A DNA stretch of 64,000 nucleotides from Sipunculus nudus (Eukaryota; Annelida; Sipuncula; Golfingiida; Sipunculidae). The stretch's first letter is position 1. Every line of letters starts with the position of its first letter. The translations under genes and the position numbers were made by a program. Shown here in pieces: positions 1-13,277 of this stretch. The stretch spans positions 77,083,142 to 77,147,141 of the forward strand of contig CM049306.1 in NCBI GenBank assembly GCA_026874595.1. The letters run 5' to 3'. The notes beneath the pieces were generated by a model that saw nothing but the letters and a program-made list of their open reading frames with translations, did not search any database and was not told the origin of the DNA.

Positions 1-3000
1 GGTTGCTATTGCAATTCCAGTTCCTCTATGTGAGTTTGCTCTTGAAATTCCAGTTCCTCTAGGTACGGTTGTACTTGTAATTCAAGTTCATCAAGGTAGG
101 TTTCTCTGTATTTCCAGTATCATTAGGTGAGTTTGCTCTTGTAATTCCAGTTCCTCTAGGTGAGGTTGCTCTTGTATTTCCAGTTCCTCTAGGTGTGGTT
201 GCTCTTGAAATTCGAGTTCCTCTAGGTAAGGTTGCTCTTGTAATTCAAGTTCATCTAGGTAGGTTTCTCTTGTAATTCCAGTATCTCTAGGTGAGTTTGC
301 TCTGGTAATTCCAGTTCCTCTTGGTGAGGTTGCTCTTGTAATTCCAGTTCCTCTAGGTGAGGTTGCTCTTGTAATTCCAGTTCCTCTAGGTGAGGTTGCT
401 CTTGAAATTCCAGTTCCTCTAGGTAAGGTTGCTCTTGTAATTCAAGTTTATCTACGTAGGTTTCTCTTGTTTTCCAGTATTTCTAGGTGAGTTTGCTCTT
501 GTAATTCCAGTTCCTCTAGGTGAAGTTGCTCTTTTAATTCCAGTGCCTCTAGGTAAGGTTGCTCTTGTAATTCCATTTCTTCTAGGTGAGGTTGCTCTTG
601 TAATTCAAGTTCATCTAGGTATGTTTCTCTTGTATTACCAGTATCTCTAGGTGAGGTTGCTCTTGCAATTCCAGTTCCTCTATGTGAGTTTGCTCTTAAA
701 ATTCCAGTTCCTCTAGGTAAGGTTGTACTTGTAATTCAAGTTCATCAAGGTAGGTTTCTCTGTATTTCCAGTATCATTAGGTGAGTTTGCTCTTGTAATT
801 CCAGTTCCTCTAGGTGAGGTTGCTCTTGTATTTCCAGTTCCTCTAGGTGTGGTTGCTCTTGAAATTCGAGTTCCTCTAGGTAAAGTTGCTCTTGTAATTC
901 AAGTTCATCTAGGTAGGTTTCTCTTGTAATTCCAGTATCTCTAGGTGAGTTTGCTCTGGTAATTCCAGTTCCTCTAGGTGAGGTTGCTCTTGTAATTCCA
1001 GTTCCTCTAGGTGAGGTTGCTCTTGTAATTCCAGTTCCTCTAGGTGAGGTTGCTCTTGAAATTCCAGTTCCTCTAGGTAAGGTTGCTCTTGTAATTCAAG
1101 TTTATCTACGTAGGTTTCTCTTGTTATTCCAGTATCTCTAGGTGAGTTTGCTCTTGTAATTCCAGTTCCTCTAGGTGAGATTGCTCTTGAAATTCCAGTT
1201 CCTCTAGGTAAGGTTGCTCTTGTAATACAAGTTTATCTAGGTAGGTTTCTCTTGTAATCCCAGTATCTCTAGGTGAGTTTGCTCTTGTAATTCCAGTTCC
1301 TCTAGGTGAGGTTGCTCTTGCAATTCCAGTATCTCTAGGTGAGGTTGCTCTTGTAATTCCAGTTCCTCTAGGTGAGGTTGCTCTTGAAATTCCAGTTCCT
1401 CTAGGTAAGGTTGCTCTTTTAACACAAGTTTATCTAGGTAGGTTTCTTTTGTAATTCCAGTATTAGAGAAATTCCAGTTCCTCTAGGTAAGGTTGCTCTT
1501 TTAATACAAGTTTATCTAGGTAGGTTTCTCTTGTATTTCCAGTATCTCTAGGTGAGGTTGCTCTTGTAATTCCAGTTCCTCTAGGTGAGGTTGCTCTTGT
1601 AATTCCAGTATCTCTAGGTGAGGTTGCTCTTGTAATTCCAGTTCCTCTAGGTGAGGTTGCTCTTGAAATTCCAGTTCCTCTAGGTAAGGTTGCTCTTGTA
1701 ATACAAGTTTATCTAGGTAGGTTTCTCTTGTAATTCCAGTATCTCTAGGTGAGTTTGCTCTTGTAATTCCGGTTCCTCTAGGTGAGGTTGCTATTGAAAT
1801 TCGAGTTCCTCTAGGTAAGGTTGTTCTTGTAATTCAAGTTCATCTAGGTAGGTTTCTCTTGAAATTCCAGTATCTCTAGGTGAGTTTGCTCTTGTAATTC
1901 CAGTTCCTCTAGGTGAGGTTGCTATTGTAATTCCAGTTCCTCTAGCTGAGGTTGCTCTTGTAATTCCAGTTCCTCTAGGTGAGGTTGCTCTTTTAATTCC
2001 AGTTCTTCTAGGTGAGGTTTCTCTTGTATTTCCAGTTCCTCTAGGTGCGGTTGCTCTTGAAATTCGAGTTCCTCTAGGTAAGGTTGCTCTTGTAATTCAA
2101 GTTCATCTAGGTAGGTTTTTCTTGAAATTCCAGTATCTCTAGGTGAGTTTGCTCTTGTAATTCCAGTTCCTCTAGGTGAGGTTGCTCTTGTAATTCAAGT
2201 TCCTCTAGCTGAGGTTGCTCTTGTAATTCCAGTTCCTCTAGGTGAGGTTGCTCTTGAAATTCCAGTTCCTCTAGGTAAGGTTGCTCTTGTAATACAAGTT
2301 TATCTAGGTAGGCTTCTCTTGTACTTCCAGTATCTCTAGGTGAGTTTGCTCTTGTAATTTCAGTTCCTCTAGGTGAGGTTGCTCTTGTAATTCAAGTATA
2401 TCTACGTAGGTGTCTCTTGTTATTCCAGTATCTCTAGGTGAGTTTGCTCTTGTAATTCCAGCTCCTCTAGGTGAGGTTGCTCTTGTAATTCCAGTACCTC
2501 TAGGTGAGGTTGCTCTTGAAATTCCAGTTCCTCTAGGTAAGGTTGCTGTTGTAATTCAAGTTCATCTAGGTAGGTTTCTCTTGTTTTTCCAGAATTTCTA
2601 GTTGAGTTTGCTCTTGTAATTCCAGTTCCTCTAGGTGAGGTTGCTCTTTTAATTCCAGTTCTTCTAGATGAGGCTGCTCTTGTATTTCCAGTTGCTCTAG
2701 GTGCGGTTGCTCTTGAAATTCCAGTTCCTCTAGGTAAGGTTGCTCTTGTAATACAAGTTTATCTAGGTAGGTTTCTCTTGTTATTCCAGTATCTCTAGGT
2801 GAGTTTGCTCTTGTAATTCCAGCTCCTCTAGGTGAGGTTGCTCTTGTAATTCCAGTACCTATAGGTGAGGTTGCTCTTGAAATTCCAGTTCCTCTAGGTA
2901 AGGTTGCTCTTGTAATTCAAGTTTATCTAGGTAGGTTTCTCTTGTTTTTCCAGTATTTCTAGGTGAGTTTGCTCTTGTAATTCCAGTTCCTCTAGGTGAG

Positions 3001-3693
3001 GTTGCTCTTTTAATTCCAGTTCCTCTAGGTGAGGTTGCTCTTGTATTTCCAGTTGCTCTAGGTGCGGTTGCTCTTGAAATTCGAGTTTCTCTAGGTAAGG
3101 TTGCTCTTGTAATTCAAGTTCATCTAGGTAGGTTTCTCTTGTTTTTCCAGTATCTCTAGGTGAGTTTGCTCTTGTAATTCCAGTTCCTCTAGGTGAGGTT
3201 GCTCTTGTAATTCCAGTTCCTCTAGCTGAGGTTGCTCTTGTAATTTCAGTTCTTCTAGGTGAGGTTGCTCTTGAAATTCCAGTTCCTCTAGGTAAGGTTG
3301 CTCTTGTAATACAAGTTTATCTAGGTAGATTTCTCTTGTAATTCCAGTATCTCTAGGTGAGTTTGCTCTTGTAATTCCAGTTCCTCTAGTTGAGGTTGCT
3401 CTTGTAATTCCAGTACCTCTAGGTGAGGTTGCTCTTGAAATTCCAGTTCCTCTAGGTAAGGTTGCTCTTTTAATTCCAGTTCCTCTAGGTGAGGTTGCTC
3501 TTGTAATTCCAGTACCTCTAGGTGAGATTGCTCTTGAAATTCCAGTTCCTCTAGGTAAGTTTGCTCTTGTAATTCAAGTTCATCTAGGTAGGTTTCTCTT
3601 GTTTTTCCAGTATCTCTAGGTGAGTTTGCTCTTGTAATTCCAGTTCCTCAAGGTGAGGTTGCTCTTATAATTCCAGTTCCTCTAGGTGAGGTG
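1..3693. repeat. 33-bp minisatellite array with higher-order structure
   Basis: About 110 tandem copies of a 33-bp unit; the commonest form reads ggttgctcttgtaattccag followed by ttcctctaggtga. Variant units (gtaattcaagttcatctagg; tttctcttg with cagtatctctagg) recur in a fixed order, so blocks of roughly 20 units repeat. The start of the window and position 655 begin the same distinctive series, a 654-bp higher-order period. Because 33 is a multiple of three, the frame is kept; the consensus is open on both strands (VIPVPLGEVAL-type on +, HLEELELQEQP-type on -). No open stretch passes about 63 codons, so I read it as non-coding. The array begins before the window. Confidence 0.95.
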
Positions 3694-6105
3694 GACCCAA
3701 TTAAGGGGAATAAATAAGATCATCCATCCTGTAGAAAAGCAACCCCCTGGGGATATGTTAAATCCCATAAATTGAGATAGACAATGAGAACTCTTTATTT
3801 TGAATAGATTCTGTTTCAAAACATGCTGCAGATTTTATTGCATTCCAGGGAATTCCAATAACCAAAACAAACCATCTCTGCAGGAACGGTTAAGGTATAT
3901 TGATAAAGAAAACTTAGTGAGTTATTACCTCTAAGATAGATACTAAAATTAATTAAATATTGACCTTTATAGTAAAGAGTTATATTGTTATATTATAATA
4001 TTTATCTCTTGTGATATATTTGACCCTTAATGGTGCTTATTCTGTAACAGTTTTCGGTTTCTGTCAAGTTGATTGCACAGGTACTAAGTGGAATGATTTT
4101 GATAAAGTTATGTTTTATTCTGATTGATTAGTATGATTAATACCTATTCACATATATTAGCCATTATCCATCATTTTGCTTATCAGATCAAATGGAGAAA
4201 CAGGGGCATCCCTTTTATGTTAATATAGTTATTTGCTGGGTCAATTATATGGAATAATTGCAGTCATGTCATGTCAGACCATCATGATAACTGGAAACTT
4301 GATGTGACACCTACACTTACACCAATGATTAAAACCTGTTTTATCCAATCCTGATTCATCCAGATTAAATCCACGGATTAAACCAGCTGCTGATTAAACT
4401 GCCGATACTGCTTGTCACATCAAGTTTTCAATTATCATGGTGGTCTGACATGACGGTTTCTTGCTGCAATTATTCCCTATAACTATTCCCTATGATTTTT
4501 ATATGGGTCTAATGTAGCCACCGTACATTTATTGTAGGGACATCGTGCAGGCAATAGGATTAGTAGCCCGTGAATAATATGATAATAGCCCCAATCAATA
4601 AAAATTAGATTACTGTATGAGAGGATGTCAATATATGAGCCCTTGCGACCTATCTGTGAGAATGCTGGTGCCTTGTAAAATAAATACATATACATGCCAA
4701 AACTTAGGTTTCTATGTACTGCAGATTTTTAAATCGTGGATGTCAATCAGATATATATGAAGTACTGTCCCTTATCCTTGAAGAAAAGTGACGACATATG
4801 ATTTCGGTCATCCTTATGTATATTTTTTAAATATTTATATAAAATCATCGAATTTGCTGTTTTTTTATCTTTATGAAATATTATATCAGGCATATTAATT
4901 TTGAAGAAATTGATCGAAAAATATCTGAATACTTTTGATTAGGAAAACTGACGGAATGTTAGAAGGGTGGAGTTGGGGGATCTCCGGTAACGCTGGAGTC
5001 GGCAGAACATCAGCCATCACCGTATCATAGCCTATTTCTTAGGCGCGCACACAGCCATATGATCCTGTCGCATATGCAGCTGAATGCATCATACTTTCCA
5101 TTATACCAATTAAACTTTTAGCTCGTGAGTTCTTGTTTATAATATCTACAGTAAATATTCAATCGAGAGTGGAAGCGGCTAAGTTTTACTTTGTGTGACC
5201 GTCATAGGGTGGTGTACGAACGTACACTGTATTGAAAAGGGGCCACTTCACAATCATGTACTTTGTACGTTCTGTAAACTTCTCTGTCAATAAGCGCGTT
5301 GGCTTATGACGCGCATGCGCATTAATGAATATTTAAATGAGATCCTAAAGCACACGACAGTGAGGTCTCGGAAGATCACTTGCGTCGTTTCAAACTTTAG
5401 CCAGCCCACTAATGATCTTAACATCCAGCCTGATTTGAGCGAGTCTCGTGGATATGGTTTTGACAATATGATCGTGAATTAATTATTTCCAAGGAAAGGA
5501 ATAAGATCATGTACCACTTTCAAAGATATATGACTACTACTGTGTAAGCAGACTTAAGTAAGATCAAATGTGTTGAGACATGATCGAATGCATGATAAAT
5601 GTCTCAGAACTTCGATGACAGGCGCTCGTGAATGTGGTCCAAAATATATATGAATTGTATATTGCCCTAACGGCACGCATTCAATAACTACCGATAAACA
5701 TATGTACATGAATAGCAGAAAAAAAAAACGCTGATCGAACTTGTCTATTGACGCATAACCTCTGTGCACCAGTCGGTGATCCCTTGTGCCTCCAGGCTCA
5801 TGCAACAGTCACAACAACCTCAATACCCGAATAGCCGCACGAGTGCAGAAAGGTTACAACAAAGGTATATAAATATAGATCTTTTATTACAACGCTGTTA
5901 TGTACATATAGATCTTTTATTACAACGCTGTTATGGAGACCACGTGTTGTCGGGAGAGGTACGGGCGGCTGTTATCAAAGCCAATGTTTATCATTTGATT
6001 TAGTACTGAGGCTTACTGAAGCTCCTGAAAAGCAATTCAAAATATAACTTTATCAGTTGTGACGCATCTGTTCCAGCGAGACACGGAGAAACTAAAAGAA
6101 CTAAT
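3694..6105. other. intergenic, one foldback element
   Basis: No coding region is supported. It holds the foldback repeat at 4242-4486 and a two-copy ~34-bp tandem repeat around 5868-5936 (unit contains atagatcttttattacaacg). The stretch just before 6106 is shared with the inverted PAQR copy near 23850-23930 and is probably the 5' UTR or promoter of the PAQR gene. Confidence 0.5.
4242..4486. repeat. foldback MITE-like inverted repeat
   Basis: Two arms of about 60 bp, 4251-4309 and 4413-4476, are imperfect reverse complements (for example catgtcagaccatcatgata against the complement of tatcatggtggtctgacatg), around a ~100-bp loop. Similarity continues outward a few bases through caattattcc. There is no coding capacity. 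I could not define a clean target duplication. Confidence 0.65.
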
Positions 6106-6454
6106 ATGTCGCTGCTAGATGGCACTGCATGTAACCGTCAAGCCCGGGAATTGCCCAAAACTGGTCTGGAAGGATGGGTACGTAATGTCTAATAATTAGT
6201 TATCTTTAAACTTTGTATTAATTGATTGATTGTGGTTATTAATCTGTCTTATGGGTTTCTTTATGTTAATAAGTTATAATAAATCCACCCTTTTTTAATT
6301 ATAAATTTTAATATTTAAGATGTCTGTAAATACTAATAATGATACACCGATATTTTAAAATTTTGTCAACTGAATGTCATCATAATCTACTGTTCATACC
6401 CGTCTCCAGGGAAATGTTGATTGAAAACCGTTACTTTTTATGGCAATATATTTA

Positions 6455-6522
<68 letters not shown>

Positions 6523-6947
6523 CTATTAACTCATGTAATTCAACTAAACTTGTGTCATTATGACCACTTGCCTAGACAGTTTCTCGTATGAAACCTAACA
6601 TGTGTATACTTTATGGGAACACAGGAGTTGTCAGAGTAACGGAACTATTACGATTATAAGGGAGTTCTGATGAGTGATTAAGTAAAACATGTATTGGTAT
6701 CATCAAACCAAACCACTTTTAACTTAGCAATGCAGTATGAAGGAACATGTATTAGATGAGCTCGTTCATTTCAAGGTGACTTGATTGTGCAGAAATAAAG
6801 CGTTTTAGAATTTGTGTACGGTTAAAATAAAACACACGAAGTAGACTTAGTGTAGACTGTTTTCTATTTCGTTTTTTGCTTAAAATATATAAACAACAGA
6901 ACAGGTTAAGGTCCAGATCCCTTATTTGAATCATGGGCGGATAAAAG

Positions 6948-7025
<78 letters not shown>

Positions 7026-9147
7026 AATTTTCAAGCAGTTTATTCAGCTATTACAGCCCCGCTTCCGCCCCCCCCCCCCCTTACTGTATCCGCCTCTGTC
7101 TATCCTATCAGGAACCTGCAAGGGTTTACGAAAACTGTATTGTTATCAATCATGAATACTTTAATCAGGCAGAAGTGATTCCGTGTGTCAATAAAGACGG
7201 TGCATGAATATTAATTAACTCTAGAAACTTTGCTACTTAAGTGTGCATGGTATAAGATCTGTAAAAAATATTAAAACGACATAATCAGGAGCAATAGTAT
7301 GCCTATTTTTCATACTATTAGTTCACTTTTATAAAGAAAGGTTTCCAGGCAAAGCTTCCCTAGCACACAGTCTCAGAACCTTTCTTTGAGCAGATTCCAT
7401 ATTATGGTTCGCCGTGTTAGTTAACACAGTCCATGTGTGTCTGTTTACAATAATAGGGCAGCAAACCCGTGGGTCCGCGCATTCGTGATTGATCCCGAAC
7501 AAAGAGTTTCATGTCCTCTGATATAAAATTGACATTACGGTCCATGGGCCGAATGAAAATTTATATTAGAACCTGCTGCAACAGTTTTTTACGATAGATC
7601 GACGGGCCTATGCTGAAATGACACGGCTACCATGCACAATGTCAGCCCATGTATCGGGTCCCATGCCCGAGTCACCGCAGAATGCGATGTTTCAGCCAGG
7701 GTGGACACATATTATATTTTTAGGGCTAAGTTGATCAAGGCATCTTCTTATTGACAGGTGTTGTGGCTCGGGTGATGCAGTTTATGTTGACGCTCTGTTT
7801 AGGTTGACGCCTGTGATCGCTCCCTGTCAAATATTTTAACACGCGCGTACATGAGTAAGCCAACGAATTCAGGGCAATATTTTGGCAGCTACCAATTTAT
7901 TTGAAAGAGAAGACGCTATATTTCGTGTTAGGTCAACATGTGTGATACGTGATAAGGCCCATTTATATGTACATCAACATGCTTATACGTTAATATGGTA
8001 ATACGATAAAGCGATCAGCGCTATATACCTTGAATTTCGATAATGTCACTGGCTATATTGTACACTACTGATTATTACTTTCAATATAAGAATAATTCCA
8101 ATTCCGAGTGTTTGCTTTACATGAAGAAGCCTTTAAAGTATTTACTTTGTTTTAATTTCAGATTAAGTGGATAGTCAGCTGCACTCATCTCCAAACGTGT
8201 TCTTCCCATAATATTCCAGAGGACGCCAGAGAGCCGTTTATATTCTCGGGATACAGAGCTGTCGGGACAAGCTTCACCGATTGCCTTCGCAGCTTCTTTC
8301 AGTTACATAATGAAACGTTGAATATTTGGACGCACATAGCTGCCACAGTCTGTTTTATCTTCATTCTTTATATGTCTTGTGTGAAGCGATAGAATCAAGA
8401 GATATTCTTAACCGGATACCCTGCTTTATCTTTGCTGTCTGTCAAATGTTATGTTTCATTGGAAGCACAATCGCTCATGGTTTTAATTGTATGTCTATAA
8501 CGATGCATAAAGTCTTGTTTCTTGTAGATTACGCAGGAATTGGTATGCATGGGCTTGGGGCCGCAATATGCTATATTGAATATATACCCATTGACTGGCA
8601 CATGTTTTCAAAACGAAACCAAGAACATTGTGCGGCGATATTAGCCATGGTGTTTGCAGTAGCTGGATGCAGTATCCCGCATATTTACCTGGAACGATGT
8701 CTGCTCAAGCAGATCCTGAAAGCAGCAGCTTTTGGTATAGTGGCATTTGTAGGAAACATGCCAATAGTGCAATATCTTACACAGCTTTCAAAGGAAAACC
8801 CACAGGAGTTCTTTGAAGTATACCATCATTTCGTTTCCATGGTAATATTCTTGGTTTTCCTGGCTTTCTTCTTAGCTTCAAGTGTGCCTGAACGTTTCGC
8901 TGAAAGGACTTTTGACACATATGGTCACAGTCACCAGTGGTTTCATATATGTGGTTTCTTAATGGGAAATGCCCAGTATAGACTTGTTCATCGGATTTCT
9001 CGCTTAAATAATTTAGATTCACCTAGGATTTCATGTATTAGTGGTCTCTTCACCTTCTTTGCCGGAATTTCGTGTAACATAATTCTGATTACGTTCTTCG
9101 CAAAAGAGACCAAAAGACTGACAAAGAGAAAGACAAAAGAATCCTAG
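6106..9147 (+). CDS. PAQR family membrane progestin receptor-like gene, apparent frameshift
   Basis: Proposed exons are 6106-6177 (ATG, 24 codons, ends before gtacgt) and 8162-9147 (follows tttcag), both phase 0. The long exon starts IKWIVSCTHLQTC and shows class II PAQR landmarks: EPFIFSGYRAVGTSFTDC, LHNETLNIWTH, IGSTIAHGF, LVDYAG, SSVPERF and the C-terminal GHSHQWFHICGF, with about seven hydrophobic segments. Family members are seven-helix plasma-membrane steroid receptors with hydrolase-like Ser/His/Asp residues, and those residues are present. From about 8370-8392 the frame of the first part runs into TAG, while the rest continues one frame over, as if one base were missing. That means a sequencing error, a null allele or a dying gene. 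Exon 1 rests on splice phase and on its conservation in the inverted copy near 23740-23824. Possible poly(A) signal at 9486-9491. PAQR identity is firm; exon 1 is tentative. Confidence 0.75.
6178..8161 (+). other. PAQR intron 1 (proposed)
   Basis: Begins gtacgt and ends tttaatttcag. It contains (TA)n at 6463-6518, a compound (TA)n(GA)n tract at 6957-7022 and a run of 13 C at 7068-7080. I see no other gene in it. Confidence 0.45.
6957..7080. repeat. compound (TA)n(GA)n microsatellite plus C13 run
   Basis: Uninterrupted TA repeats pass directly into GA repeats at 6991. A pure C run follows at 7068-7080. The same TA-to-GA junction recurs at 24331-24391. Confidence 0.95.
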
Positions 9148-12123
9148 CAACGATGATCAGATAAGACAGACACGTTGGCTACGTGTGGGTTTTATACCGA
9201 GTTGAACAAATGTTACCCACCTCTCTTTCCATCTAAACAAACGACTTGATTTCAAACATAGTACTCCTTGTTCTTTAACCGTCCACGAAACAAGTAGTAA
9301 AACTACAGCAATGCCGACGCGGCATACATCAATATGTAATCTGGTTGTTTTTTTGGTGACACATATTCCGTAGCACATACTGTTTTAAACTTATGCATGC
9401 ATATGGTCTGGAGCCTATACCCCGCCCCACAGTAAATACTAGATTTCTGCCAAGTTTGTTAAATAAGAGCACTTTGTTGACTATAAATAAATGCAATAAT
9501 CTTCTTGATATGACTAAATTTCTTTAGAGTATCAATGAATGTACATACACACCTATGTAATATACACGCGCGCCATTCGCTATATTTTTTTGCTGAATAA
9601 TTAATTTTATACACCGTCGATCAATATTTAACATTTTAGAAAAAGATACTGTTATTCATATACTAAATATCTTAAGTCGACTCTCCGGCATAAAAACAGA
9701 TTACTGGCTCAGGAGTGTCATTACAACTAAGTCTAAGGAACGCATTAAGGCCTAATGAAGATGCAAATATTTTCGTCATTTCCGACAACGCTTCATGGCC
9801 TACAGGTACACTGTCAATCAACATAAACCAGACCAATCGTTAGCATTTTTTGTGTACTTTCAAATTATATCAAACATGACCGAAAAAAATTCCGTTTTAA
9901 CCCAGCACATTGGTAAGCTCTTCGGCATGTTTGTTGAATTTATGACCATATGAACACAAGCATGGCTCGCACGGGTTACAGGACGCAGGCAGCTTTCAGG
10001 CGGTACAGAAATGACCCGTGTCCATGGAGAAAGTGTTTCAGTTTGGGTTGTGAGCTCACATGTATACTTTTGTGTTAATTTATCATTCTTAGCATAATAT
10101 TGAGACTATGGCCCGTTTACCACAATATGAATGCAACCTGATGCAGGAACACTGCGATACATTCCTTGATATAACTTGTATCACGACGCGAGTAGGCTTA
10201 CTAGCCCAATTATTCGATTTCCTACTGAGTCGGGTTGTAGCGGCTAAAAGAGTTGTAGATGTGTTTTTATTCTGACCTGTGGCTCCTACGACCTGTGTTT
10301 TCTCTGAGCCCTATTGTGGCGTAGTACGGTAAAAATACCTGAAGTAATATACACATGTATATATCTGTTTAGCACTACACCGAAGTAGAGGTTAGAATTA
10401 ATCGTCGGATTTCCCTTTTCTGTGGAAATCTTCTATGTAGGTCACATCAGGGAAAAATGATGTATGCAAAATTTTCAAGCACAGGTCCGAAAACACCGCT
10501 TAACTATAAGAGTGTACAATGCATAACTTCAGTTGAAATATGTATACAAAAATTGACAATACCATTATTATACATATTTGTGATGAACGACTGTTCCTAT
10601 TCCGAGCCAGGGAATTAAAATAAATATTAATGTCCCTTGTCATAGTTTTCTTTTGCACATTATTCAAGGTGTCTGTGGGGAATAAAACAGGTGTGGGTAT
10701 TTGAGTGTGTGTGTGCCAAGAACATCTGATTACTTTATAACAAAATGTTGTGCATCAATTACCAAAATAAGCTTTCAGTGTGTTGTGGAAGGTTTCATGC
10801 CTAGCGTAGAGATTAATGACGTCACCATGCAATTTTTGCTCAGTTCCCTGACACACAACATAATGACGAATATTAACGGGTTATGCTAATACAATTATTG
10901 ATTCTTAGTGCCATTTGATGTTCGCATAACATAATACCTCTGAAGAAGATACCAATACTGCATACCTTTGAACATGCGCATTAGAGGCAGATGAAGTACA
11001 ATTTAAGATGGCAGGTATTATATTGTCAGTTATTATTCAAGTCCTTGCGTAACATTTGATAGAAATTTTTAGAATAAAGCATTATTTTGAAATTTCACAC
11101 CAGATTGCGCTAACAGGTAATCCCAGTATTTTAGTATTACTGTAAATTATATATGACGTATCAGAAAGCTACGCATCCCTCTTGAGGACATGAGCATAAA
11201 ATTATTAATCTCGAGCAAGATAATATTTATTTATTCATGTCTCCAACGCGGACTCCGTACAAAGCACCTTATAGGCCCATTATAAGACCCATTACATCAC
11301 AGCATAAAAAGATCACCGACTCCTTAATCTGGATCAACTTCTTACATAAACTAATCCTGTTTTATAAGGAAATATATGAATATCTTTTATTGGCTTGTAT
11401 TGTATTAAACAGATACACACACGGCCAGACTTACATCGAATAACATCCGCAAAAGGTCATTAGTAGGATGGAAGGATGCAAATACTAGATGAAAGAACAT
11501 AAAATCGACCTACTGGATAATTCACAAACACATATAACTGAAAGACTGTTTCACCAACGGTTTTCGCTGAGAAGATTGTACTTTCCATGTAAACGTTTCC
11601 TTTCCTTCTTAAAGAAAACACATGAGAATAAAAGATAAAAAAAAATAATAGTAAATAACCATAATGTCTATGATATATTTTACTCCTCTGTGGCCGCAAA
11701 TCTGAATGTCCGAATTTTGATCTTGACGTGTCGGGAACGATGCCCAATATGTCCTCTACGGGTCATTTTACAAATTTGTCCATTAATCCTTTGGAATTTG
11801 ACATTTTTTGACATATCGCGAAGAGTTTATCAAAATTCAAAATAAAAATTTGTTACATTTAACGGAAACAGCTATTTCACATTTCACGTGTGCATGTTTA
11901 CAAAATTTTACTAAGGTGAAGGTCTTACCATAAGAAAACCAATGTTTATCTGATTTACTTTGAAACAATTCTTACCGAACATACGGACTACATCACTCTC
12001 TCTACTATATTTATAGCTACGCCGCTAGTGTTTTAAAAAAACCCAGTGCATTGTAAGGCTAAGACTTAATCGGTAGGCCGCTTGTGCATTGTGTGGTTGG
12101 TTTGCGTAAAAAACTCATTCGCG
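9148..12123. other. PAQR 3' region and intergenic space up to DHRS11
   Basis: Apart from the dispersed repeat at 9675-10247 and the possible PAQR poly(A) signal at 9486-9491, I see no gene. The 60 or so bases before 12124 are the likely DHRS11 5' UTR. No clear TATA box was identified. Confidence 0.5.
9675..10247 (+). repeat. dispersed ~570-bp repeat, copy 1
   Basis: Matches 15838-16415 in the same orientation over its whole length, with frequent substitutions and small indels. Shared landmarks include gatgcaaatattttcgtcat, ggcctacaggtacactgtca and gtttgggttgtgagctcaca. There is no long reading frame. The second copy is inside a DHRS11 intron, which points to a non-autonomous mobile element. 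Class unknown. Confidence 0.8.
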
Positions 12124-13231
12124 ATGCAGCGCTGGATGGGCCGCGTCGCCCTGGTAACCGGAGCGTCCTCCGGTATCGGTGCTGCTGTTGCGGAAAGGCT
12201 TGTGAAGCATGGTATGAAAGTTGTGGGCTGTGCCAGGAATGTCGACAGAATCAAGGTATGATTGAAGACCTATACCTGTGCTTTAAACTGCAATATCAAC
12301 TTAAAGAGCCCCCCACGAGTGCGTATCAGTCGCGACAATATAACCTAGTGTTTTGCACTCACGACATGTTAAAGGTCCATGGTCATAGTATCTACCGGAC
12401 CTAATTGTATGAAAGTTGTAAACCGGCCGCGTAACGCCGGGTCTGAAATGTCTGCTTTGTCCTACACGGCTTGTTGTTGTTTTCCCATGCACATCCTAAC
12501 CCAGTGTGAAAATGACAAAATAGCCGTTCAAAATGGCGAAGTTAATGGTAAAAGCCGATAATCCTGTCTTATACCCTGTTCCGTTTTTAGTTTTTTTTTC
12601 AAAGTCACGACAAATATGTCAGATACATGGTAAAAATAAAATAAGACACATTTGATGGGTATGTGTAATTCCCACTTCCAGTCGAGAATGATCTTTCAGA
12701 ATACCAAGTCACTTGGTATTCATTTGAATACCAAGCCACATTCATGCATAGTGATGACGCCAGCACAGAGCACCTTTATAGCTGATATCTGTGCAGAATC
12801 ATTCAGATAAAATTTATCATTTGCACTTGTTCGAGCTCGTAGTTTAAGCAGGCATTCATTCTGTTAACAATTATCATTGAGCTTATCTGAGACTCAAAGT
12901 GTAACACTCAGCTTAAGTGGAGAGCAGGGATTCACATCATCGTTCACATGGGATTGTTTAAATGACTGAGGTTAACTTACGCATTTTACCGCTATCCGCT
13001 ATGCACATATAAATACTAGTATTCATATCGATCGCCCAACTCTTCGTATGTTATCTGGTCATGATTTGGCATTATATATATATATATAGTGCCGTATAAC
13101 GGTACGAAACTAATTTGTAAAAACGATGCTTACAATCGTTTGATTCCTTACACATAAAATATATTTATACGCTCTGGTTATACCATCGAACATTTTGCCA
13201 TCAGTGCATTGTAAACAGCCTTTAAAGAACA

Positions 13232-13277
<46 letters not shown>

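Noticed and set aside
1237-2601. Short open frames of 11-residue repeats (LEELELQEQPH, VIPVPLGEVAL)
   Set aside because: They are the 33-bp minisatellite read in phase; stops interrupt every ~60 codons and no splice structure joins them.
8365-8395. A tiny intron to explain the PAQR frame change
   Set aside because: No GT..AG pair of realistic length fits between the two frames without removing conserved sequence; a one-base indel is simpler.
12084-12404. 106-codon plus-strand frame overlapping DHRS11 exon 1
   Set aside because: It is another frame of the exon and intron; the SDR frame from 12124 has the TGASSGIG motif and correct splicing.
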